From Gonioctena quinquepunctata (Eukaryota > Arthropoda > Insecta > Coleoptera > Chrysomelidae): a stretch of 64,000 nucleotides of DNA. The notes under the pieces were generated by a model. That model ran no database searches, had not been told where the DNA came from, and saw only the letters and a program-made list of their open reading frames with translations. A program made the translations under genes and the position numbers. Location of the stretch: positions 62,001 through 126,000 of the forward strand of contig JAFIRS010002759.1 in the NCBI GenBank assembly GCA_018342105.1. Direction: 5' to 3'. Of this stretch, positions 22,991-34,501 are shown piece by piece; the first letter of the stretch is position 1, and every line of letters begins with the position of its first letter.

Positions 22991-23419
22991 ATAAAAGCTC
23001 GTATAAATTGAATTAACAATCGTTCTTGAACACTATAAGGAGTCTGCCCCTGACCAACGAATTTTAGACTATCACCGAATAATCTTTCTTTGAAGGAGGG
23101 AATAATGAATTTCCTGTGGAGTTTTCCGCAGTAATTGAGGAGTTCTGAAGTCCAAGGAGCCACTTTGTAACCGAAACCAAACGGTACACACAATTTTTAT
23201 TAATCGAAGGAAAATAATTCGTTCCATATGTGTGATTTTGACAATTCCATCAAAGTAACTATGGACCTTGCTCTTCCAATCATCAAATCAATCACCAGAA
23301 ATCAAAAAGAAAAATACAAGAATGCATCTCAACAGTTCTTAAAGTGAAATCTGACTGAATATTGTAATTGTTGGAAGATGGTTCGTCTCATGACATGAGA
23401 TGAGATTCAAAAACTAACA
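22991..23419. other. Possible 5' part of the following LINE, not resolvable
   Basis: No clear frame is seen. Short patches could belong to the decayed LINE that starts to be recognisable near 23420. Confidence 0.35.
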
Positions 23420-25590
23420 GATCCAATACTCATGATGTAGAGGAAACTTCGGAAATGTTACATGAGGCCATAATAATCCTAAACCAGAATTATTGCCCTT
23501 CGAAAAGTAGACAAACAAAAGATAAGGTGAGATGGTCGATCACCGAATTCACCAAACTCAGGAAAGAACGCGCAATGTATTTAACAGGGCGAAATAATGG
23601 AAGTGCATAATCAAACGATGCGGGAAGAGTAAAAGGGGGCATGATGGAAGTTTCGTGAGGACATCGAGCAAAACGATGAGAAGAGAGCAAAAGAGGGCAC
23701 GAAGCAAGTTTTGTGAGGACATCGAGCGAACCTCAGAAAGTGGAAGTCTACATGGCATAGTTTCAGATAACCCCATAAATCCAGTGGGGACACTGAAACA
23801 AACCTTCTGGGACTACACTGAAATTGCGAAAGCTAAAAGCTACTTATACAAATGTAGTATAAGCAACAAATTATTTCAACTCAGATGAATCACATGAACC
23901 AGACGGGATATTTCCTGTTCTACTCCAGCTGGGCATAAAAAAATCTAGCACCAGTACTCTGCACATTTCAGAGGATGAGTCTAGCAATGGATGACTACGA
24001 TGAAACTGTAAGACTGGACCAATTTGAAAAACTAACATATGGAAGGAAGCTCTGATCGAGCGGCCCTACACTCAAATCAGTATACTCATTCAGCACGAAA
24101 ATCGTATGGGACCGTTAGGGATCTCTTTGGTGGTAAAATAAATGAAATTATGCACTTTTTCAAACATTGAAGGATGATTTGATAACATCTCCTTCGAAGG
24201 AATGTTATCTGCGGCAAGGAGGAGAAATATAGATGAAACCACCTTCAGGCAGATACTTTCAATGCTACACAGGTTCAGACAAATATATTGAATGATACCA
24301 TGCACATGAAAATTACCTGAGGGATATCCAGGGTACTATCTCCCTCAATTTGAGACATGATAATGGACGAACCTGCTGATATCTCTAAACAATCGATCTC
24401 AAGGGTATGCGGCTAATATTGTTTTCCTCGTACAGAGAAAATTTGCCCAAACTACTAAGAACAGTAGAGTGCAAAAAGAAAGTGTAAAATCAAACCCAAA
24501 CAAAAATACACAGAAATCTGGAGGGTATAAAACTACCCAACTTCTTAGATGAAATACGTATAAAAGTTACCAATCACACTTCGTTCTCAGATAGGAAACC
24601 AATCTGGTACCTACATCTGCAACATATAATAATCAAAAGCACTCCGTCCCTCACGACATGCAGGAGAGCTTCTGGAAAGATTGGGGACTGACACCGCAAG
24701 TTACGCAATGGCTATACACCGCTATCATAAGATCCAGAATCACATATAGCTCAATTTTGTGGTGGCCAAAAACGAACCAGAGATAGGCTACACATTATAT
24801 TGGTAATATCCAGAGGCTGCAATACTTGTGCTATATAAATAATCTTAAACTTTCCATCTCTAGACTTGATGAGACCCAACAAACAGGCAACTGGAAAACC
24901 CAATGACAAATTGGGCAAAAACAAATTACTCATGCAATCTATATTGCCAAACCTGGAGCTGACGACGAAATGACAGATACAGATGCATAAAAGGCAATGA
25001 GAAAGCCGACCGATTAGCAAGACAAGCATCTGAATCACCATTCACTGGCCCAGAACCATCATTTGGAATCAGTTTGAAACGAGTTGAAAACCTAACAGAA
25101 AAGTGGACGGAAGATAGATATCTATTATATTAGGACTAAATTGGAGGGCAAAGACAAAGAACAGCCATGGGGGGTCCCTAAGTCAAACTCCGATGATTCA
25201 TCTCCTGAACAGAACGAAGACGCACTCAATAACCGGCTTACGGACTGGACACTGCGGCCTGAAAATACACTATGGGTATACAAAGCAAAACCACGAAGTG
25301 CAGACTTTGTGAGGAGGAGAAGCAATAAGCTGTTTGCTTCTCCTCCTCACAAAGTCTGCACTTCGTGGTTCTGCTTTGTATCATGATCTTTTATTGCGAT
25401 GCACTAGAAATCAGATGCAGAAGAACGTCTTGATAAATCAACCTGGGAACAGAAATGTATCCGCAAAGACTACTGTACCTTACAAAAAATACAGCTCTAT
25501 ACAACTAGGAATTGCTGTCGGCATAGCAATACAATAGACGCCCGTACATCACTGTTGAGGGAACCAACCCATGAAAAAATGTGCTCTCAG
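23420..25590 (+). pseudogene. Decayed non-LTR retrotransposon (LOA/R1-like) with RT and RNase H traces
   Basis: Many stops and frameshifts are present, but the order of motifs is that of a LINE polyprotein. SFVRTS/KFCEDIERTSES and NPINPVGTLKQTF (near 23700-23810) mark the endonuclease-RT linker. SFEGMLSAARRRNI is the RT palm (24185-24225), and a degraded YADD-like GYAANIVFLV lies near 24400. DWGLTPQVTQWLYTAIIR and ITYSSILWWPKTNQR are in the thumb (24680-24785), and KGNEKADRLARQASES is from an RNase H domain (near 24990-25030). The RNase H places it with LOA- or I-like clades. The polymerase Asp pair is already lost, so it is long dead. The 3' end is near 25590. Confidence 0.75.
25279..25380. 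repeat. 47-bp perfect-type hairpin inside the LINE
   Basis: Bases 25279-25325 are repeated inverted at 25334-25380 with one mismatch and an 8-base loop. The left arm is ordinary LINE sequence that encodes a CRLCEEE-like zinc-knuckle start. The right arm is a back-copied duplicate of it. Confidence 0.85.
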
Positions 25591-26039
25591 CATCCTAGTT
25601 GAAGTGGTGGTTCTACTGGTGTTAGCAAGTATTCCTCTAGTTGGTTAAATAATTTATGAAGCAGACTGAAACAGTGAATATATCTCATATGTGTTAGGTG
25701 ACCTTATATCCCAGACTAGACTTCTTACCACAAAAAAAAGATTGAAAATATTATCGATCATAATTGGTCAATGGATCCATTGTGGAATTTTTTCTCAATA
25801 ATTATTTCATCTACAAAGGAAAAATAATCAAACTGAAAGTTCGACTGTACTACAAGGATAATTCAATTTCACAAAAATTCATTCGATGGATTTTGGAAAA
25901 AACTGCGGAAATTTCCTCTCTTTCTTGAATTTTTTTGAAACTACTCAAAATATCGACAAATGTCAGAGAGGGTGAATTAATACACCTGACATATTCTAGA
26001 AGAAGAGGTATATTTTATTAAAATATGTTTTTTTTTCAG
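25591..26039. other. End of the receptor intron
   Basis: AT-rich. It ends in a polypyrimidine tract and CAG acceptor at 26026-26039 that defines the next exon. Confidence 0.6.
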
Positions 26040-26303
26040 TTGTCCATTGTTGCTTTGATGATGTCAAGTGGAATCCTGGAGAGAAGTGCCGATGAAGTTA
26101 TCATGAATTGTCACAGAACATCAACAACTATTAGAAATTCTTCTCTGCGGCGTGACCTGGTTTTGGTTGGGAGATATATGGAAAAACTAAGGCCATTTTT
26201 TTCAGCTGGTGGCTTTTTTCGAATCAACCAGCATATTTTAGCATCTATAGCCACCTCTATGGCATCTTATTTAATAATCATAATACAGTTTTCCAGCAAC
26301 TAG
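26040..26303 (+). CDS. Gustatory receptor (7tm_7 family), terminal exon
   Basis: It encodes 87 residues in phase 0. The start, LSIVALMMSSG, completes the sixth membrane segment begun at the end of the 1033-1911 exon. The middle (residues about 10-60) is a polar cytoplasmic loop with RNSSLRRDL. The end, GGFFRINQHIL then ASYLIIIIQF, is the seventh segment with the gustatory-receptor signature TYhhhhhQF, here with S for T. The stop TAG is at 26301-26303. The acceptor is TTTTTTCAG at 26031-26039. An ATG at 26025 lies inside the acceptor tract and is not a real start. If it does not pair with the exon at 1033, it is the last exon of a related receptor whose first exon has been lost. Confidence 0.8.
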   Translation: MSIVALMMSSGILERSADEVIMNCHRTSTTIRNSSLRRDLVLVGRYMEKLRPFFSAGGFFRINQHILASIATSMASYLIIIIQFSSN

Positions 26304-26369
26304 ATTTTGAGGATAAGGGATAAGACGTGATTTCGCATTGTTATAGGAAAAAAATTGTAAAATAATCAT

Positions 26370-26375
26370 AATAAA
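26370..26375 (+). terminator. Polyadenylation signal of the receptor gene
   Basis: AATAAA lies 67 bases after the stop codon. It is the first such signal downstream. Confidence 0.5.
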
Positions 26376-26711
26376 ATCGATATATTCAATTCACCACATA
26401 ATATCCATGATATCACAAATGAAACATGTGTTCAGATTAGCTATAAGACGAAATCGAAGTTTTACGAAGATTTGAGAAACGTGAACAACTTCAATCATTT
26501 GAATCAAATTTGAAATCATCCCATTGATCTCTGAAATAAAGATACCTTGAGTGTGGGAATCACTTGGTTCCAATCTTCTAATTTCCAGGCATCTCTGAAA
26601 CTGGTAACTACATCCAAATACCTCCAAAAATCAACTTCCATAATAAATTTATTCCAGTTCCTTTTTCTATGACCGTTTGTGCGTGTCTCAAATCCAACAG
26701 CCCCATATATA
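26376..26711. other. No gene recognised
   Basis: A 78-codon minus-strand frame (26627-26391) has no motif I know. The rest is AT-rich. A TA at 26710-26711 is the left target site of the mariner element. Confidence 0.45.
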
Positions 26712-28770
26712 AAGTGAGTCTGCTTAAGTTGGCTACATATGGGAAACTTTTTTATTATTGATTTTGCGAAAAAAAGTTATTCTTTATAAAAAGTTCTGCA
26801 TGGTCTAAAAGCCAAGATGCATCTATCAGATATTAAATTCCATCAATCTGATACGAGGTATGTAGAAAAATATGAATTTTACTCAAGAGTAAAGGATCTT
26901 TATATTTCACAATATCGAAAATTGTTAATATGAAAAGTTGTTCGGAAGTAAAAACTATGTTTTAATATGCAATTACATCCTTCTAATCGAAAAAAATATT
27001 TTTTTAAAAATTTTTCTCAAATTATCAATACCGAACATTTATCATTTTTATTTATTACAAACATGTTAACCTTTCCGTTCCGTTTAGAAATTGATAAGCA
27101 AATCTTCACAAAAGAAAATTTATTAAAAATCTAATGAACATTGAACAGTTGATAACTTTTTAATTAATTAATGTCTGTCTTGTAACATTTCAGCGATGCA
27201 TTTAAATTAATAATACCATAATAATTCATTTTGTAGTAATAATTTAATGCTCCCTCATTTCACTAACGCCTCAACATATCCGCCTTCTCTTTCAATACAG
27301 GTAATTGTTCTATCACGAAAGTTTTTCAATACCCTTCTAACCATAGCTGGAGTAATACTCTGAACGCATTCTGTAATGACTCTTTCCAAATTAGTAACAT
27401 CTGTGAATGGCCTTCGGGAATACATCTTTTCCTTGAGGTAACCCCACAAGAAAAAATTGAGTGGCGTCTAATCGGGAGACCGAGGAGGCTAAAAAATTTC
27501 AGAAAACCGATGAATAACTCTTCCATTGAAACGATTTTCAAAGTAATGCCTTATATCTAACCTACTGTGGCATGGGGTACCATCCTGTTGAAACCATATT
27601 TGTTGACGTTGAAGGAAGGAAACATTATCAAGAAAATCGTCTAATTCATTCTCTAAAAAGAGCAAATAACGGTCCCCATTCAAAAATTTATGAAAAAAAA
27701 GGTCCAATTATTTTATTTCGGTAAATTCCTCACCACACATTTGTTTTGAATGCATACTGGTCCTGAGTTTTGATGGTAAAATTTGGATTAGTATCACTCC
27801 ACCAACGGCAGTTTCGACTAGAGACTGTTCCATTTGATGTAAATGTTGATTCATCCGAAAAAAGAATAGATCTTGTCATAAATGGGTTATCTTCTAACAT
27901 TCCTTGGATATTACAACAGAATTCAAATCGTCTATCATGATCTCCTGGTCTTAACGTACGAATAAATCGGGGCTTGTATGGGTGAAACTCGTTCTTTTTT
28001 TAAATTTTTGAAACCGTATCTTTGTTAATAGGATTTTACATCGAAGCTGCCCTTTCTCGCAAGGATATTTTAGGATGTTCGATTGCTGAAATCATTACTT
28101 CAAATTCCATATCCATCATTGGCAATCCGTTGTTGGCGTTTGTTGCTAAATTTATTTTTTACATCTCCAGAGTTCTTGAATTTTGTTAATAATTTCCTCA
28201 CTGTGACATAGTGAAGATTTTTCTCTGGGTGTCGGCTATTAAAATTTTCTGCAGCTTCACGATAAGTTTCATAATTCTCACCCACAATTACCACAATTTC
28301 AATTTTATCTTCAGTACTTAATGTTGCTGGCATTTCTACCAAATTTTATAATACTTTCTACCAAATTTCGTTAAATACAACTTATGTTTTGAATGTCACT
28401 GTCAAACATTTTACTTACTTGTCAGAGCATCCTAGATTACATGTACAATAATTACAGTTGAATTTTCGATGTTTCGAGCAATACAAAAAAATACTATAAA
28501 TTCATGCAACTGCATATTTGAACGTGATTTTTGATTCCGAACAACTTTTCACAATAACAATTTTCGACATTGTGAAATATAAAGTTACTTTACTCCTGAG
28601 TAAAATTCATATTTTTTGACATACCTCGTATAATATCGATAGAATTCGATATCTGATAGTTGCATCTTGGCTTTTAGACCATGAAAAACTTTTTATGAAG
28701 AATAAGTTTTTTTCCTAAAATCAATAATAAAAAAGTTTCCCATATGTAACCAACTTAAGCAGACTCACTG
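26712..28770 (-). mobile_element. Mariner-like DNA transposon with ~235-bp inverted repeats
   Basis: The ends AGTGAGTCTGCTTAAGTTGG are inverted copies flanked by TA on both sides (26710-26711 and 28771-28772). The inverted similarity continues for about 235 bp, from 26712 to 26946 and from 28770 to 28535, at nearly 90% by eye. The 2.06-kb body carries one transposase gene on the minus strand. The long arms are unusual, because most mariners have arms of about 30 bp. Confidence 0.9.
27255..28342 (-). pseudogene. Mariner-like transposase, multiply broken
   Basis: The start at 28342 (MVEMPATLS) leads a DNA-binding helix-turn-helix region (EIVVIVGENYETYREAAENF, DUF4817-like). After a frame change near 28100, the linker and catalytic core follow. 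The first Asp is in LFSDEST near 27860, and the second is in IWFQQDGTPCHS near 27590. The third region reads PPRSPD, then a stop, then TPLNFFLWGYL near 27440, where the usual catalytic D is N. The C-terminus ends near 27255. At least three breaks and the lost third acidic residue make it inactive. In live relatives the enzyme cuts the element out and pastes it at TA. Confidence 0.85.
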
Positions 28771-31700
28771 TATATTGTAAAAAAAAATAACTTTGTGATA
28801 TGGACGTGGATGATTTCCCACCAAAAGTGTCGAAAGTGGAATATATATCAGCTCAGCTCACCTTTAATTTCCATGCGATGTTTATCTCTCAGTCTGACAT
28901 ATTTATATCATGTCATTTTTGGATACCCCATAGCCTGTAGACCTAATTGAAGTTGTAATTTCCGAAATTACGTTTCTTCTTGAATACTCCCATACTTGAA
29001 GTTTCAAATCGGTCGTTAATTCGAGAAGTACATTAAATTTACCAAGATATTTCCAATAATACCGAAGTTAAATGTAGTACCTTTTTGGCATGCGAAAATG
29101 CATAATTATAAATTGAAAATGGCTAGTTCCTACAATTTCTTCAGCTGCGTTTGTTTATATAAAGTTTTTAGACTTATTTCTGGTTCGGTAATGATGGTCA
29201 AGTGTTTGCAAGTCAGAACGGTTTTTCAATAGGTAAATTATCAAACTAAAGATATACAGTTGCTTTGAACTCATAACATTTACTTCTTCAAATCGAAGCT
29301 CTGTCGAAACGCAAAACCCTTACTCGTACTTGAATACTTCATTCAACATAATTTCGGAACGTTTAATGTTAGGTGACTCTACACTTCTTCTCTTGGTCTT
29401 ATCACTGTTTTCAGAATAATGAAACTGTGTACCTTTTGTGATGTTGGTTGGGAATACTATTGTTTGGCTTTATTGAGTTTCTATTCGTACATTCAACAAC
29501 TTTTTCGATATCAGTATGTTCAGGAGAAGAGGCATTCGTGACTGATTTGTAGAAACGCTTGGAACCCTGCTCATACTTGAACACTTTATGTCTGGGAACG
29601 CTCTGAATCTTGCTCGAACTTGAATACTTCATATATCGGAACGTTTAATGTTAGATGCTTGTACTCGCATTTGAACACTTCTAAATTATAGGTGACCTTA
29701 CTCAGATTTGGCCACTTAATTTCACATTTAATACACTTTATTTGTCATGGTGTATGTTATGTATTAGTTGCATTTGGGGCACTACATGCGCGTTAATTTT
29801 CTATATGCTGATATTGGGTGTTCCCCAAGGATCTGATTTGAGGTATTTTTTTTCTACTCAATGACAGATTGTAGGCATGTTTTTTCTACTCAATAAGAAG
29901 AGTCACGCCCTATCTTTTTTTTTGAAATCCTGTATATTCGATGTCTGTTTTTGCGAACCTGCAACTTTTCTATATCCAAGTCAGCCTTTGGCAATTTTTT
30001 TAAATTTCCCTAGATCTACGGAAAAATTATCTCTGACACACAGGCTCCAATAAAATTTTCCAGCGGAATCAGAGAAAAATTCTCTAGATTCTGGGTACTT
30101 TTTCAAAAAAGTTAAATTGTTAGCCAGAACGCTTGCAGCTTTATCTACTGCCGGCTGAGCCAACCGATATACCAGTAGACGGAAGAAAGGCGTGAGTTGG
30201 GTATATACGGAATGTGTGCACAAAGTAGTGGTGCACGAGTCAATATCAATATTGATAGTAATTACAAGACTGAAAAAATGTATCACATCTGAGAAAAGTC
30301 GGAAATAATTTTTTTATCTTTGTTTGTCGAAAGGATAAAACTTCAGATCACTCAGGTTATGTTGTATTTGGATGACTGACCGTTTGACTATACAATGGGA
30401 TCATAAGGACTATACTGCACTTGAATTGGTAGATAATATCATGTTGAAAAGGGAAACATTCTCAATTTATTATTGAATAAGACGATTTTTTCTGAAAATT
30501 TAAATAACTACGATTTTATGTATGCCCTGTTCATAATTTCAAACAATGCTATAATGCGGAGAATGGGAGAAATCAAAACAAAAAAAACTGGGAGGCATTC
30601 AATTTTATAAGCACGAAATGGTATGTACGGTACCCAAATGAATGAAACAGAATAATCATGTTTGGGACAAGTTAAATGAGTTGTCCAGATAACATCGCTG
30701 GCCCTGTCGGTTTTCCTACATTTTGTGCCTCAGATTATTGGAAATTTCTTTTGCAGAAAACGAGGACACTCTTCGTAGTCTATGAACATATGTATTCCAA
30801 AGAATTCATACGTATAGGCACTGGACATATGTGAAAGAAACTCTGGACATTTTTTGAGGTAGTTTGGTTTTGGTTATCTTCAGAGAAATATGTTAGGAAA
30901 GGCATTCATTTTGTCATATTGACTTTTAACATCTTAATTCAATTTATGTTCATTCATTTCGATTAATGATTAATTAATTTCAAGAGACTAATAATTCTAC
31001 CGAACTCAATATATACAATCTTTCGCACTCATCAATCAGGAGTCTGCTCTGGATCCGCTAATTTTCTCTTGACCATGCGATTTTTCAAGAACAGCTGGAA
31101 TGAACTCTTTTGCAAGTATCCGCTCGAATTGGTGTCCTGGAGACAAGGATGCCACTCTGCTTCTGAAACCCACTTCAAAGGTCCACAGAATTCAATCGAA
31201 TATCAAACATCTCACAAAAATTAACTACCAGAAAACCTGTTTTTTCGTCTGTCTGAATTGTCGTGAGTGGGATCTGTGAAAGCTCAACTGAATTTCACAA
31301 ATGTTAAAGTTGTCTCATCCAACGTCTCTGCCGACGTTAGCTAGTCTTTCCAACGGTGATGATATAATTAATGGAAAAAGTATCACAAAGTCGCAATGAA
31401 AAAGTTAGTTGAAAATTGAATTATGGTCATTTTATAATCAAAACCACCGTGATGGCGTATGACAGAAAATTTTTTCTATATCACGAGGTCTCTTCCATTC
31501 ACCTTACTTCACAAAGTCACGAAACAAGTTATCGATATAAAAAAGACTGCAGGAATAGCATTGGGTGGAAAACTTTTTTGTGTAAGTTGATTGAGATATG
31601 AATATTATTGTCAGCCTTCGTACTATGAGATTTCGGGGCTTTTGTTATTGATTGTCGCAATTCAATAGTGGAAATAATACATCATCCAATAACAGTGACT

Positions 31701-32108
31701 ATTACCACAATTTCAAAAAATAAATAAGAAATAAATAAATTTATAGAAGAAAATGTTGAATTCAATCTTATTAAAAAAAATTGTTCTTTGAGCCGAACGT
31801 TAGTACGAGCCGAAGCGATTTTGTTGAGTCAGAACAAATCATCAGGAACTCAGCAAACCAATAATCGTGAAGGTAGTTCTTCAACTATAGCAAAGCATCA
31901 GCTGATAGATCAGTTCCCATCAATTTTACCCATCCTTTACCAAGATCTTTTTATAGTCAACATTCACATATATGCCACCAATTGCTTTCATTGCTCTGAA
32001 TTCAAAAATAATGATTCAAATAATATCACATCAGGGAAACCAGCAGCATAATTACATTTTAACAATGAATGATATTTCATTTGAGACTAAAATATAATCA
32101 AATCAATG
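28771..32108. other. 3.3 kb without a recognisable gene
   Basis: Around 29310-29700 a degenerate motif (CTTGAATACTTCAT, then CGGAACGTTTAATGTTAG) recurs two to three times, suggesting an old tandem repeat. It also gives a 73-codon minus-strand frame that I do not trust. A 101-codon minus-strand frame at 30286-29981 contains a plausible peptide (FLKKYPESREFF) but no known domain. The rest is AT-rich and featureless to me. Confidence 0.45.
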
Positions 32109-32690
32109 GAATTTTATCATGGTTGATGATATTAGAAGGTTGATATCACGGCAAAGTGTTTCAAAAGCACAAGTTACTAGATTTGCTACACTTTTTTAAT
32201 GCCTTCGTGAATGAAGAGCACATTTAACAAGCATATTCACAACCATTATAAGCCGTTCTTGATGCGATCAAAAATATTTATTCAGAATTTGATACTCTTC
32301 AGTCTTGAATAGAACTTTTGTCACCAGATGATGATATTGATTATAACAACGAAGGTTGCAATGAGTTTCGAACGAAATATTTCAATGTGATAGCGCGCGC
32401 AAATGAAGGTTTGTCAGATGTTTCAGTTCAGTATAATAGTCAATTAGTCGCAGTTACTGGGGATACTCAAAGCAGTACACTCTTGGCCTGCAAATCGGCA
32501 GATATAAATAATTTCAATGTGAAATTGGCCTAGATCAGTTCATCTGAATTTTCAGGATCTTATGAAAAATGGACACTTCCACGGTACGTTCGATGCCGCC
32601 ATAAACAAAAATACAACTTCAGTTACCATTCAGAAATATTAATATTTGCAAGCTTCTCTGAAAGTTTAAGTTGCCCAGGTAGGTAATTAG
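32109..32690 (+). pseudogene. BEL/Pao gag-like (DUF1759-type) fragment
   Basis: From the ATG at 32118 the frame reads VDDIRRLISRQSV and AQVTRFATLF, then with frame changes a 71-codon stretch (32318-32533) ending NNFNVKLA. This is followed by SSEFSGSYEKWTL and, in other frames, a short FHYL-like helix region. The motif of a proline-rich junction before FSGxYEKW is characteristic of BEL/Pao gag. At least three frameshifts and stops are present. The fragment is cut off near 32690 where the oppositely oriented Ty3/gypsy element begins. Whether it belongs to the same family as the integrase near 11.3 kb is unknown. Confidence 0.65.
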
Positions 32691-32859
32691 TTCCTTGTCA
32701 GTGTGTGACCTTCACAAATAGACATACAGATAGGATATTCGACAGTGAATTGAAATACATTTATTTTTCTCAAGGTAAACAGTGATGATTGGCTATACGA
32801 GTTACTGAATACAGTTAATCTCTGAACGCCCCCATTACGAAGGACGTTATAGGACAACA

Positions 32860-33600
32860 AGGTCGCGAACTCAGGAATAAACCGTCGATACCACGAAAAC
32901 GTACCTATCAACCTACGGACGTCTTTCACTGAAATCGGGGTTGGGAGTTGGAGCATTGATTTCACTTAATCTGTGTCCACATGAAGCCCATTTCTGTCAA
33001 CCACATGACCCAAATACTTCATCTCTGGCCGGCAGAAATGACACTTCTCCAGGCTGACTGTTAGATTAGCTTCCCGCAACCGACGAAATACCTCATCAAG
33101 AACTGACACGTGTTTCTCGAAAGTCTGTGTGACCACCACAACATCGTCTAGGTAGACGAAGACGTGGGGCTCAAGCTCAGGGCCTAACACTCGATCGATG
33201 AGTCGCTGCCACGTAGCTGAACTGTTATGGAGGCCAAAAGGCATCCTCCGGAGCTGAAAGAGGCCACGCCCTGGGACGGTGAAGGCAGTATAGGATAGTG
33301 AGCTATCGGCTACTGGAACCCGCCAGTATGAGGATCTTATGTCCAGGGATGACAAGTAATGAGCATTTCTAAGCTTATCTAACGTGTGCGAAATATATGG
33401 CAGAGGGTAACTATCACGTTCAGTGACAGCATTCAACTTGCAGTAATCTACGCAAAAGCGATAATTACCATCTTTCTTTTTGACCAGCAGGATCGGTGAG
33501 GACCAGGCGCTATTCGACCTCTCGATAATACCATCACTAAGCATAGCGTCCAATTCCTAAACAACCTGCTGCTGAATCACTGGCGACACGGGGTAATACC
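32860..33600 (-). pseudogene. Ty3/gypsy reverse transcriptase, truncated
   Basis: The open stretch 33553-32966 and its continuation to 32860 cover the RT core. Motifs are IIERSNSAWSSPILLVKKKD, RFCVDYCKLN, LSSLDIRSSYW with the first Asp, FGLHNSSATWQRLIDRVLG, and VFVYLDDVVVV with the catalytic Asp pair. GHVVDRNGLHVD and RRLIGTFSWYRRFIPEFA follow. A TAG interrupts the frame just upstream of 33553 (after IQQQVV). The polymerase residues are all present. The protein ends abruptly after the connection domain, so RNase H and integrase are missing. Confidence 0.85.
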
Positions 33601-33605
33601 TCTGT

Positions 33606-34028
33606 TTAATGGGCACCGCATTTGTCACTATGACATGTTCTGCCGTATGTGTATATCCCAACTTGTCTCCTCAAGTGATCCACCGCATCCAAATGGTGAG
33701 ACTCATTCGAAAAATACCACTCGTTATGTCTCAAGTCAGGAACTATTCCCATAGCTTTCCAGAAATAAATTCCAAGAATGAGATTGTGGTGTAAGCTCGG
33801 CACCACCAAGACCTTAACCAGCTTTACTCTCTCCCTGACATTGAAAGGCACTTGACACTCCCCGATACTCTCGCAAACTTGGCCGTTTGCCACAATACAT
33901 CGAGTCATTTTCGTTGTATCTAACTCAATACCCAAGTCTCGCATAATCTTCCACCCACGACTTCCCAAAATGGTGGCAGACACACCAGAATCCAAAAGTC
34001 CTAGTATTTCATATCCCATGACTTTCAT
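33606..34028 (-). pseudogene. Ty3/gypsy aspartic protease
   Basis: GLLDSGVSATILGSRGW carries the DSG active-site triad. The flap and second half follow with PFNVRERVKLVKVLVVPSL and LILGIYFWKAMGI. The C-terminal linker contains RHNEWYFSN and ends at 33606. It would cut the element polyprotein. The frame is open over 140 codons but differs from that of gag and RT, partly through indels. Confidence 0.8.
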
Positions 34029-34135
34029 TCTAAGATAAGACCGCTCGTCATTTCCAGCATGATCCAGTATGAAGTCAAGGATTGGTCCGAGTGGGGTGGT
34101 CGCGTTAATTTCAGGGTCATTCCTACCTCGACGAA

Positions 34136-34501
34136 TTAAGGATGACCTCGCCCGTTTCCCTTAGTCGAGCAGTTTGGACAATTATTTTTGGTGAAACCTT
34201 CCTTCCTGCAACCAAAGCATTGTGGTCTCCGGGGCATGGCACAACCAATCGCTTTGTGACCTGGACTATTGCAGCGATAGCAGACTATCTGCTTTGACTG
34301 ATTTGAAGTGTGTGCCTGCTCGGTGGTTGCCACCTCCAAGGCACTTATTTCTTCCAATTCCACAAAGGCAAGATCCTTTTCCAAGACATTGGCCCTCCGT
34401 GAAGATGGTTCCACATAACAGTTTATCAGGTCCCTTCTCGATTCCACTCGCCGACAAATGGTTCTCAACTTGGACAGGTCTTTTGGTAAAGGCTCTCGCA
34501 A
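34136..34501 (-). pseudogene. Ty3/gypsy gag C-terminus with two zinc knuckles
   Basis: This is the nucleocapsid end of gag. CYRCNSPGHKAIGC is a classical CX2CX4HX4C knuckle, and CFGCRKEGFTKNNC is a second one with F where H is expected. It overlaps the end of the main gag frame by 37 bases in another frame, which looks like a single-base indel near 34500. Confidence 0.8.

Noticed and set aside
25141..25386. 81-codon ORF through the hairpin
   Set aside because: Its second half is the inverted copy of its first half (25279-25380). Only the early part belongs to a decayed LINE.
26025..26039. ATG at 26025 as the start of a small gene
   Set aside because: It lies in the polypyrimidine tract of a splice acceptor. 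The peptide after 26040 is plainly a receptor C-terminus.
29981..30286. 101-codon minus-strand ORF
   Set aside because: No domain, no splice or polyadenylation support, and no repeat family recognised. It is too weak to call.
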